Assembly (NCBI GenBank): GCA_037976565.1
Contig: CP137672.1
Coordinates: 28,794,877 to 28,858,876, forward strand
Source: Mesocentrotus franciscanus
Taxonomy: Eukaryota > Echinodermata > Echinoidea > Camarodonta > Strongylocentrotidae
Reading direction: 5' to 3'
DNA: 64,000 nt
The notes beneath the pieces were generated by a model. That model saw nothing but the letters and a program-made list of their open reading frames with translations. It ran no database searches and was not told where the DNA came from. A program made the position numbers and the translations under genes. Numbering within the stretch: the first letter of the stretch is position 1; every line of letters begins with the position of its first letter. Below are positions 33,116 through 43,113 of this stretch, in pieces.

Positions 33116-34528
33116 CAGGCGCGGATCCAGGGGGCAGGGGCCTTGGTCCCCTCCCTCCCAGCAAAGAAAAAAAAGAGAGAGAGAGAGGAAAAGAAGGGAA
33201 AGAGGAGAGAAAGGGAAAGAAAGAAGAGGAAGAAGAAAAGAAAAGGTGTAAATAAGAAGGAGATGGGGCGCGAAAGGGCCTTGCCTCCCGGGCTGTTGCC
33301 TCCCCACCCCTCATCAACAAAATAAGAGAGAAGGAAGGAAAGGGAAAGAAAAAGGAAAAGAGGAGATAAAGAGAAAGAAAAAAGAGGAAGAAAGGAAAAG
33401 AAGGGGATATCAGTTGCAATTTTCTCGCCAACAAGTTGTGAATCGAGGGCCAAAAACCTTGCCTCTCCCCCCCCCCCGCCAACAAAAGAGAGCTAAAATG
33501 GAACAAAAAAGAGTAAGAAGAAAAGAAAAGGGTGAAAAGAAGGGAGATCAGTTGCGATTAATCCCGCCAAAAACGTGTGAATCGGCCCTTGCCTCCCTTC
33601 CCCAGCACACCTAAAAGAGAGAGAAAGAAGGGAAGGGAAAGAAAAAAAAGAGAAAGAAGAAAGGTAGGGAGATCAGTTGCGATTTTTCCCGCCAACAAGG
33701 TGTAGATCGGGGGCGCTTGCGTACTGACGGGGCTTGGGTGCTTGGGGCCTGCCCCCAAATGAAATTTAAACGTGGTTTATTTCTAATTCGATACCGGTGA
33801 TTTACAAATGTTGCTGAAATGACATAATTTTCCGAGATTTTTAGTACATTATACTTTTGTATGCGTTTGTTGGAAAATGACAAATTCCCAAATTTACAGT
33901 CGGGCAAAAATATACTTATTTAGAGGCCTACATGTCAGGGTCCGCGGAACGGCAGGGCTCGGGGCTCGAGCTCCACCCCTCCCCACTTTTTGTGGAAAAG
34001 TATATTAAAGAGAAATAGAAAGAAAGAGAGAAAGAAAGAAAAATAGTGACCTGCCAGTGTCACAAAATAATGAGGTATCAAAATATGCTCATCTGACCGT
34101 GATTAAATGCCTAAAACCCTGAGCTTCTGGGGCTCCGCCCCCTGGACCCCACGCCAATGAGTGACCTGCCAGTGCCACAAATAAGGTATCAAATTATACT
34201 CATCTGACCGTAATTAAATGCCTAAAAACCCTGAACTTCCGGTGGCTCTGCCCCCTGGACCCACTCAATGGCCCTAAGGCGGACCCCTGGATGCTTATCT
34301 GACGGTAATTTAATGCCTAAAACCCTGAGCTTCTGGGGCTCCGCCCCTTGACCCCGAATCACTATGAAAACGTTGAGCGGGGCTTGCATGTAAGAGTGGG
34401 GTGATGCGGATGTTTTGTCTGCCCCGGCCTCCCCAAAAAAAAAAAAAACGTTTTTGCTCATTACGTACCAATATTTGGCTCGCATAACTTCAAATTTGGG
34501 CCCCTAAGGAATCCTGGATCCGCGCCTG
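33116..34528. mobile_element. hAT-like element nested in Helitron copy 1
   Basis: CAGGCGCGGATCC (33116) and GGATCCGCGCCTG (ending 34528) are exact inverted ends. They are flanked by GGTGGAAG at 33108-33115 and 34529-34536, a perfect 8-bp target duplication. The left part has four related ~130-bp blocks of GA-rich sequence with CAGTTGCRATTWWTCCCGCC. The right part has three inverse copies of the ~95-bp repeat also found at 9081. No transposase is encoded. Confidence 0.85.
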
Positions 34529-34558
34529 GGTGGAAGGGATATAAAACAAATATACAAT

Positions 34559-34705
34559 GACTCATTCTCGGAACAAGCTAAAACTATTCGCACTCAGGAA
34601 CATCAATAGTACTGTTCCCCTCGGGCCGCGATGGCCCTCGGGAGAATATAATACGATTTGATGTTCCTTCGATGCGAATAGTTTTAGCTAGATCCTCGAG
34701 TGTCA
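34559..34705. repeat. long imperfect palindrome in Helitron copy 1
   Basis: AGCTAAAACTATTCGCA on the left arm pairs with TGCGAATAGTTTTAGCT on the right, and GAACATCA pairs with TGATGTTC. GGGCC and GGCCC flank the centre at about 34629. It recurs at 37783-37930 and 40966-41113. Confidence 0.7.
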
Positions 34706-35177
34706 TTTTATATTTGTATATTTGTATATTATTTTCAGTGCATGCATGACAACAATATTCGTATAGATAACGAGAGTGAGGATCCGGAAAGGGATAGTGA
34801 AAAAGTAGGAACGAATTTAAGTGACGACAATAATCGTAATTAACGAAAGTAAAAGAAAGTATTAGTCTAAAATATATGCATCAATTTTAATTACAACTTA
34901 TTGATTTCACTGTTTTCTTCCAATTTTCAAGTTTTATTACATGATACATATTTATAAAAAAAAATTCAAAATGATACATGGGACAGCAAACAAAAGGTTG
35001 ATATTCTAACGAGTACAATATTAATGAAAAGAAGAAGAAAAATTATAAAATGATAAAAAGAAATTATCTTTAAAAAATTTATTTAAAAAAAAATTTAAAA
35101 AAATAAAAAAATATAATAATATCGATAATAATAATCGTTAGCACATATCTATTTTCAACCCCCACCCTCCCTAGAAT

Positions 35178-35205
35178 CCCGTGGATTTTCCACGGGTCCT
35201 GCTAG
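35178..35205 (+). terminator. Helitron 3' terminus (hairpin and CTAG), copy 1
   Basis: CCCGTGGA-TTT-TCCACGGG followed nine bases later by the CTAG end. This is the signal at which Helitron strand transfer is thought to end. The next base begins copy 2. Counterparts are at 38398-38425 and 41586-41613. Confidence 0.8.
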
Positions 35206-38200
35206 TCTATATATTAATACGCAAAATCGCCGCGGGGGGTGCGTAACGGTCTGCCAATGTGAATTTTTTGACATCAAACCCGTCTTTCCTCGACCCTGCC
35301 CGCCTCTGCCGTGGCGCGGGAACGGCGACACAATTCCAAATGGATGGGATCGGGCATGTCGCGTGCCACGTCGACCCCGTGGTCGCCGTCCATGTCGTTA
35401 AAAGGTGGTTTCGGGGTCCCGGGAGGACGGGCGGACGAGAGCACGGCCGGCGTCGTCCGTGCAAGGAGGCGACGAACCCGCGAGAGTGAGTCGGCGAGGC
35501 GTGCACCCGCCCTCTGCACGTCTAATCAAAGAGATCACACTATCAAGAGACAGTCCAGTCCATGATGTGTTGTAGCAAATATGCACGTCGCAAAGGGTAG
35601 GGCCTATCCCGTGTTAGGCATCTTGCTATATGCAGTCTAATCAAAGAGATACTTTATCAAGAGACACGCCACTCACGTCATGTAGCGTAGCACATGCATG
35701 ATGCGATGGGTTGGGCCTATCCCGTGTGAGGCATCTTGCTATATATACGCATCAGCCAAACTGACGTCAACGTAATACGTGGTTCTACGCTCACACACGT
35801 ACACACACAGTCGAGATAATTCGTGCGACGGTTACAATATATTGGCACAAACAGTCCGATTTTTCGCGTAAAATCTTTACTTTGAATATATTTGTACAAA
35901 TTCTGTGGACCATGCCAACATAATCATAGTCCAAGCTTCTGCTTTATTGGTCTTTTATGAAAACTACATTGAAATCACAACAATAATAACGCAAATAGAT
36001 TGTAAATGTCGAGACCATATAACTGAAGAGAAGAAAAATTCAGCGAGCTTAGGTAATATCACATGCCTCCGCACGGGCAACTCCCGCGGTGTCAGGCCAG
36101 TCACGGCGCTCACACAATGCAATTTAACCTATGCAGTAACTGCAGCACTCTAGCTATACTGCATGTAGTACCTGTATATAGCGTGTATTTAGATCATTCA
36201 ATGTTTCATGTTTGAGCCGTGCAATTGTTGTTTTCTTTTATTTCTTTTTTGAATGTGATGTGAATGTGAGTACGGTACGTACATGCTATTACAGAAGTGT
36301 GCAAGGAATGATAGGCCTACAGGTGGAAGGAGGCGCGGATCCATGGGGGCAGGGGCCTTGGTCCCCCTCCCAGCAAAGAAAAAAAGAGAGAGAAAGAAGG
36401 AAAAGAAGGGAAAAGGGAGAGAAAGGGAAAGAAAGAAGAGGAAGAAGAAAAGAAAAGGTGTAAATAAGAAGGAGATGGGGGCGCGAAAGGGCCTTGCCTC
36501 CCGGGCTGTTGCCTCCCCACCCCTCATCAACAAAATAAGAGAGAAGGAAGGAAAGGGAAAGAAAAAGGAAAAGAGGAGATAAAGAGAAAGAAAAAAGAGG
36601 AAGAAAGGAAAAGAAGGGGATATCAGTTGCAATTTTCTCGCCAACAAGTTGTGAATCGAGGGCCAAAAACCTTGCCTCTCCCCGCCCCCCGCCCCGCCAA
36701 CAAAAGAGAGCTAAAATGGAACAAAAAAGAGTAAGAAGAAAAGAAAAGGGTGAAAAGAAGGGAGATCAGTTGCGATTAATCCCGCCAAAAACGTGTGAAT
36801 CGGCCCTTGCGTCCCTTCCCCAGCACTCCTAAAGAGAGAGAAAGAAGGGAAGGGAAAGAAAAAAAAGAGAAAGAAGAAAGGTAGGGAGATCAGTTGCGAT
36901 TTTTCCCGCCAACAAGGTGTAGATCGGGGGCGCTTGCATACTGACGGGGCTTGGGTGCTTGGGGCCTGCCCCAAATGAAATTTAAACGTGGTTTATTTCT
37001 AATTCGATACCGGTGATTTACAAATGTTGCTGAAATGACATAATTTTCCGAGATTTTTAGTACATTATACTTTTGATTGCGTTTGTTGGAAAATGACAAA
37101 TTCCCAAATTTACAGTCGGGCAAAAATATACTTATTTAGAGGCCTACATGTCAGGGTCCGCGGAATGGCAGGGCTCGGAGGGCTCGAGCTCCACCCCTCC
37201 CCACTTTTTGTGGAAAAAGTATATTAAAGAGAAATAGAAAGAAAGAAAGAAAGAAAAAATAGTGACCTGCCAGTGTCACAAAATAATGAGGTATCAAAAT
37301 ATGCTCATCTGACCGTGATTAAATGCCTAAAATCCCTGAGCTTCTGGGGGCTCCGCCCCCTGGACCCCACGCCAATGAGTGACCTGCCAGTGCCACAAAT
37401 AAGGTATCAAATTATACTCATCTGACCGTAATTAAATGCCTAAAAACCCTGAACTTCCGGTGGCTCTGCCCCCTGGACCCACTCAATGGCCCTAAGGCGG
37501 ACCCGGGGATGCTTATCTGACCGTAATTTAATGCCTAAAACCCCTGAGCTTCTGGGGGCTCCGCCCCTTGACCCCCCGAATCACTATGAAAAACGTTGAG
37601 CGGGGCTTGCATGTAAGAGTGGGGTGATGCGGATGTTTTGTCTGCCCCGGCCTCCCCCAAAAAAAAAAACGTTTTTGCTCATTACGTACCAATATTTGGC
37701 TCGCATAACTTCAAATTTGGGCCCCCCCCCTAAGGAATCCTTGATCCGCGCCTGGGTGGAAGGGATATAAAACAAATATACAATGACTCATTCTCGGAAC
37801 AAGCTAAAACTATTCGCACTCAGGAACATCAATAGTACTGTTCTCCCTCGGGCCGCGATGGCCCTCGGGAGAATATAATACGATTTGATGTTCCTTCGAT
37901 GCGAATAGTTTTAGCTAGATCCTCGAGTGTCATTTATGTATATTTGTATATTATTTTCAGTGCATGCATGACAACAATATTCGTATAGATAACGAGAGTG
38001 AGGATCCGGAAAGGGATAGTGAAAAAGTAGGAACGAATTTAAGTGACGACAATAATCGTAATTAACGAAAGTAAAAGAAAGTATTAGTCTAAAATATATG
38101 CATCAATTTTAATTACAACTTATTGATTTCACTGTTTTCTTCCAATTTTCAAGTTTTATTACATGATACATATTTATAAAAAAATTCAAAATGATACATG

Positions 38201-38425
38201 GGACAGCAAACAAAAGGTTGATATTCTAACGAGTACAATATTAATGAAAAGAAGAAGAAAAATTATAAAATGATAAAAAGAAATTATCTTTAAAAAATAT
38301 TATTAAAAAATAAAAAAAAATAAAAAAAATATATAATAATATTGATAATAATAATCGTTAGCACATATCTATTTTCAACCCCCACCCTCCCTAGAATCCC
38401 GTGGATTTTCCACGGGTCCTGCTAG
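35206..38425 (+). mobile_element. non-autonomous Helitron, tandem copy 2 (3220 bp)
   Basis: It starts TCTATATATT directly after the CTAG of copy 1 and ends with its own hairpin and CTAG, with no host DNA between copies. Same contents as copy 1 with scattered substitutions and small indels. It shares variants with copy 3 in the 5' part (for example TGCCGTGGCG near 35308 and GCATGTAGTACC near 36161). Confidence 0.85.
36330..37754. mobile_element. hAT-like element nested in Helitron copy 2
   Basis: Same element at the same site as in copy 1, with GGTGGAAG at 36322-36329 and 37755-37762. The tips have diverged slightly (GAGGCGCGGATCC left, GATCCGCGCCTG right). It was inherited with the Helitron, not inserted again. 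Confidence 0.85.
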
Positions 38426-41400
38426 TCTATATATTAATACGCAAAATCGCCGCGGGGGGTGCGTAACGGTCTGCCAATGTGAATTTTTGACATCAAACCC
38501 GTCTTTCCTCGACCCTGCCCGCCTCTGCCGTGGCGCGGGAACGGCGACACAATTCCAAATGGATGGGATCGGGCATGCCGCGTGCCACGTCGACCCCGTG
38601 GTCGCCGTCCATGTCGTTAAAGGTGGTTTCGGGGTCCCGGGAGGACGGGCGGACGAGAGCACGGCCGGCGTCGTCCGTGCAAGGAGGCGACGAACCCGCG
38701 AGTGAGTCGGCGAGGCGTGCACCCGCCCTCTGCACGTCTAATCAAAGAGATCACACTATCAAGAGACAGTCCAGTCCATGATGTGTTGTAGCAAATATGC
38801 ACGTCGCAAAGGGTAGGGCCTATCCCGTGTTAGGCATCTTGCTATATGCAGTCTAATCAAAGAGATACTTTATCAAGAGACACGCCACTCACGTCATGTA
38901 GCGTAGCACATGCATGATGCGATGGGTTGGGCCTATCCCGTGTGAGGCATCTTGCTATATATACGCATCAGCCAAACTGACGTCAACGTAATACGTGGTT
39001 CTACGCTCACACACGTACACACACAGTCGAGATAATTCGTGCGACGGTTACAATATATTGGCACAAACAGTCCGATTTTTCGCGTAAAATCTTTACTTTG
39101 AATATATTTGTACAAATTCTGTGGACCATGCCAACATAATCATAGTCCAAGCTTCTGCTTTATTGGTCTTTTCATGAAAACTACATTGAAATCACAACAA
39201 TAATAACGCAAATAGATTGTAAATGTCGAGACCATATAACTGAAGAGAAGAAAAATTCAGCGAGCTTAGGTAATATCACATGCCTCCGCACGGGCAACTC
39301 CTGCGGTGTCAGGCCAGTCACGGCGCTCACACAATGCAATTTAACCTATGCAGTAACTGCAGCACTCTAGCTATACTGCATGTAGTACCTGTATATAGCG
39401 TGTATTTAGATCATTCAATGTTTCATGTTTGAGCCGTGCAATTGTTGTTTTCTTTTATTTCTTTTTTGAATGTGATGTGAATGTGAGTACGGTACGTACA
39501 TGCTATTACAGAAGTGTGCAAGGAATGATAGGCCTACAGGTGGAAGGAGGCGCGGATCCATGGGGGCAGGGGCCTTGGTCCCCCTCCCAGCAAAGAAAAA
39601 AGAGAGAGAAAGAAGGAAAAGAAGGGAAAAGGAGAGAAAGGGAAAGAAAGAAGAGGAAGAAGAAAAGAAAAGGTGTAAATAAGAAGGAGATGGGGCGCGA
39701 AAGGGCCTTGCCTCCCCACCCCCTCATCAACAAAATAAGAGAGAAGGAAGGAAAGGGAAAGAAAAAGGAAAAGAGGAGATAAAGAGAAAGAAAAAAGAGG
39801 AAGAAAGGAAAAGAAGGGGATATCAGTTGCAATTTTCTCGCCAACAAGTTGTGAATCGAGGGCCAAAAACCTTGCCTCTCCCCGCCCCCGCCAACAAAGA
39901 GAGCTAAAATGGAACAAAAAAGAGTAAGAAGAAAAGAAAAGGGTGAAAAGAAGGGAGATCAGTTGCGATTAATCCCGCCAAAAACGTGTGAATCGGCCCT
40001 TGCCTCCCTTCCCCAGCACACCTAAAAGAGAGAGAAAGAAGGAAGGAAAGAAAGAAAAAGAGAAAGAAGAAAGGTAGGGAGATCAGTTGCGATTTTCCCG
40101 CCAACAAGGTGTAGATCGGGGGCGCTTGCGTACTGACGGGGCTTGGGTGCTTGGGGCCTGCCCCAAATGAAATTTAAACGTGGTTTATTTCTAATTCGAT
40201 ACCGGTGATTTACAAATGTTGCTGAAATGACATAATTTTCCGAGATTTTTAGTACATTATACTTTTGTATGCGTTTGTTGGAAAATGACAAATTCCCAAA
40301 TTTACAGTCGGGCAAAAAATATACTTATTTAGAGGCCTACATGTCAGGGTCCGCGGAACGGCAGGGCTCGGGGCTCGAGCTCCCCCCCCCCCCCACTTTT
40401 TGAAAAAGTATATTAAAGAGAAATAGAAAGAAAGAGAGAAAAAAAAGGAAAAATAGTGACCTGCCAGTGTCACAAAATAATGAGGTATCAAAATATGCTC
40501 ATCTGACCGTGATTAAATGCCTAAAACCCTGAGCTTCTGGGGCTCCGCCCTGGACCCCACGCCAATGAGTGACCTGCCAGTGTCACAAATAAGGTATCAA
40601 ATTATACTCATCTGACCGTAATTAAATGCCTAAAAACCCTGAACTTCCGGTGGCTCTGCCCCCTGGACCCACTCAATGGCCCTAAGGCGGACCCCTGGAT
40701 GCTTATCTGACGGTAATTTAATGCCTAAAACCCTGAGCTTCTGGGGCTCCGCCCTTGACCCCCGAATCACTATGAAAACGTTGAGCGGGGCTTGCATGTA
40801 AGAGTGGGGTGATGCGGATGTTTTGTCTGCCCCGGCCTCCCCAAAAAAAAAAAAAACCGTTTTTGCTCATTACGTACCAATATTTGGCTCGCATAACTTC
40901 AAATTTGGGCCCCTAAGGAATCCTGGATCCGCGCCTGGGTGGAAGGGATATAAAACAAATATACAATGACTCATTCTCGGAACAAGCTAAAACTATTCGC
41001 ACTCAGGAACATCAATAGTACTGTTCTCCCTCGGGCCGCGATGGCCCTCGGGAGAATATAATACGATTTGATGTTCCTTCGATGCGAATAGTTTTAGCTA
41101 GATCCTCGAGTGTCATTTTATATTTGTATATTTGTATATTATTTTCAGTGCATGCATGACAACAATATTCGTATAGATAACGAGAGTGAGGATCCGGAAA
41201 GGGATAGTGAAAAAGTAGGAACGAATTTAAGTGACGACAATAATCGTAATTAACGAAAGTAAAAGAAAGTATTAGTCTAAAATATATGCATCAATTTTAA
41301 TTACAAATTATTGATTTCACTGTTTTCTTCCAATTTTCAAGTTTTATTACATGATACATATTTATAAAAAAAAATTCAAAATGATACATGGGACAGCAAA

Positions 41401-41613
41401 CAAAGGTTGATATTCTAACGAGTACAATATTAATGAAAAGAAGAAGAAAAATTATAAAATGATAAAAAGAAATTATCTTTAAAAAATATTATTAAAAAAA
41501 AAAAAAATCAAAAAAAAAATATAATAATATTGATAATAATAATCGTTAGCACATATCTATTTTCAACCCCCACCCTCCCTAGAATCCCGTGGATTTTCCA
41601 CGGGTCCTGCTAG
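38426..41613 (+). mobile_element. non-autonomous Helitron, tandem copy 3 (3188 bp)
   Basis: It follows copy 2 without spacer, ends in the hairpin and CTAG at 41613, and is followed by T, completing the A/T target with 31999. It follows copy 2 variants in its 5' part and copy 1 variants in its 3' part. The change lies in the GA-rich tract between about 39600 and 40000. Confidence 0.85.
39547..40937. mobile_element. hAT-like element nested in Helitron copy 3
   Basis: Same site as in copies 1 and 2, with GGTGGAAG at 39539-39546 and 40938-40945. One GA-rich block is shortened (CCGGGCTGTTGCCTC is absent near 39715). Confidence 0.85.
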
Positions 41614-42921
41614 TTCAGATTATTATTAGAATGGGAAAGAATATAAAACATGAATCAATCCGAAATGAGTTAATTGTATCAAAATGAAGGTAAAATTGAA
41701 ATTGAGCCCAGAACATACCTGTTTTAGCCGCAATGAATTATGTTGGGATCTTCTCGCGACCACTGTGAGACCGAACTGTGAAGCTTTCCAATGCACTGTG
41801 TATACGCTTGAGACTCGATGCGACGATAATGCCACTTCCTGTGGGGAAAACCCGACCCCACGCATGCTCAGCTGAGCAAGGCGGGGCCTGGGTTCGGGTT
41901 TTCCCACACCATGGTATTCCCCACTAGCATTGCGCAATTATTTATTATTACAATATCAAAACCAGATACAACACTTCATTAACCATTGAAATATTGACGC
42001 CAACACACGCCATATATAACACTGCACGCAAACAGTTAATAATATGCTTAGCAAACATTTGCCATTTGACGTATACGAAGCTGCAGTGAGCTTTAATTTT
42101 TAGCCTGCCATTTGCGGATCTTGAACTCTCATTAACAACTTGAGAGTCCTTTTCATGCAGTCAGTGAGGATCAGGTCAACTGCCAGGAGTATTTACAGTT
42201 ACAACTGGTAAGTTCGATCGTCCTAACATTCCCTTCAAAATGGTTTCTGATATAGTATCTAGCTTCAATATATATATATACACACATAATTTAATATATA
42301 TAAGAAAGTCTAGATTTCGGCTCGGAGTTCGAAAAATGTCCCAAAATACATGAATTAATAATGCTCCGTAGACGAAGAAATTGTTGTACACTTCGTCTAC
42401 GAGCATTATTATTTCTTGTGTTTTTGTACAAATATATATATATTTATATACTTGATTGCATCGTTTCTGTATGGCGATGGTTTGTGTCCTAAATTTGTCA
42501 AATATCATTTTGATTATGGTGATGATGATGGTAAAGACGATGAGCGGGATGATGAATGCTTCACTCAGCAAGTATACAATTTCCCAGTTCTTTATCCACT
42601 CAGTTCTTATAGGTAATAAACGAATTATTTTGAGTGCATGTGCATGTAAGAATATGCTGATGATGACAATCTGAAAGGAATATAGTATTATGATTATAAT
42701 AATGCTGTAGGAGGATGACAAATACTGAGAAAGCGTGGGAACCCAAGGCATGCATGCTTCCAGATTGAAGGTGTTGAAACGACACCAAAGAGTGAAAAGA
42801 AAATTGGAGTTGCACCCAGTTCTGATGGTAATGACTGATATCTGTAGTAGCGGTTAGCCTATTTTGTGCTGGATCTTCAACAGAAACTGATTTGCAAAAG
42901 TGTTCGAGTTTTTGCATGCGA
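41614..42921. other. upstream region of BTB copy 3, AT-rich, with inverted repeats
   Basis: It holds an inverted repeat at 41840-41909 (TGTGGGGAAAACCCGA and TTCGGGTTTTCCCACA around the palindrome GCTCAGCTGAGC at 41866-41877) and a hairpin at 42357-42410. The long hydrophobic minus-strand ORF at 42176-42751 looks like translated AT-rich DNA, not a gene. Confidence 0.45.
42357..42410. repeat. 20-bp stem hairpin
   Basis: AATAATGCTCCGTAGACGAA and the following G pair with CTTCGTCTACGAGCATTATT across a 13-nt loop, with one bulged C. Weaker pairing continues outwards (ACATGAATT with ATTTCTTGTGT). The size resembles a miRNA precursor, but nothing confirms transcription. Confidence 0.5.
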
Positions 42922-43016
42922 TGACGTCAAAAATTTAATGAAATGCTGTTATTCATCGTCACCAACGACAGATTAAATTTATTATTATAGAAGAAAAAAA
43001 CGGATCGCCTATAAAA
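42922..43016 (+). promoter_or_regulatory. candidate core promoter of BTB copy 3
   Basis: A full CRE palindrome TGACGTCA (42922-42929) lies 80 bp before a TATA box TATAAAA (43010-43016). An initiator-like TCATCAGT is near 43035, and the ATG is at 43114. The spacing suits an RNA polymerase II promoter. Confidence 0.5.
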
Positions 43017-43113
43017 CCAGTGGTAGTATCAATCATCAGTAGGGGATTGAAGGCGTTTATGTGGGATTTTCTTGCTCCGTACTTACACAGACTGAAAGTA
43101 CACTGCATGGTCC

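Larger units (their letters stand above)
32000..35205 (+). mobile_element. non-autonomous Helitron, tandem copy 1 (3206 bp)
   Basis: The 5' end TCTATATATTAATACG is preceded by A at 31999. The 3' end is a perfect 8-bp hairpin (35178-35196) followed by TCCTGCTAG. TC..CTRR ends, a subterminal hairpin and insertion between A and T are the marks of Helitrons. No Rep/helicase frame is present, so a partner must have mobilised it. It joins copy 2 directly. Contents: a CpG-rich 5' part, a promoter-like module, a nested hAT element, a long palindrome and an AT-rich 3' part. Confidence 0.85.

Noticed and set aside
33103..40107. Many overlapping Lys/Glu/Arg- or Phe/Ser/Leu-rich ORFs in the Helitron array
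   Set aside because: They translate the GA-rich tracts of the nested hAT element on either strand and change with every small indel between copies.
42176..42751. 191-codon hydrophobic minus-strand ORF resembling a membrane protein
   Set aside because: Its residues follow the AT-rich and microsatellite composition (runs of Ile, Tyr), it covers the hairpin at 42357, and shows no domain. Chance ORF is more likely.
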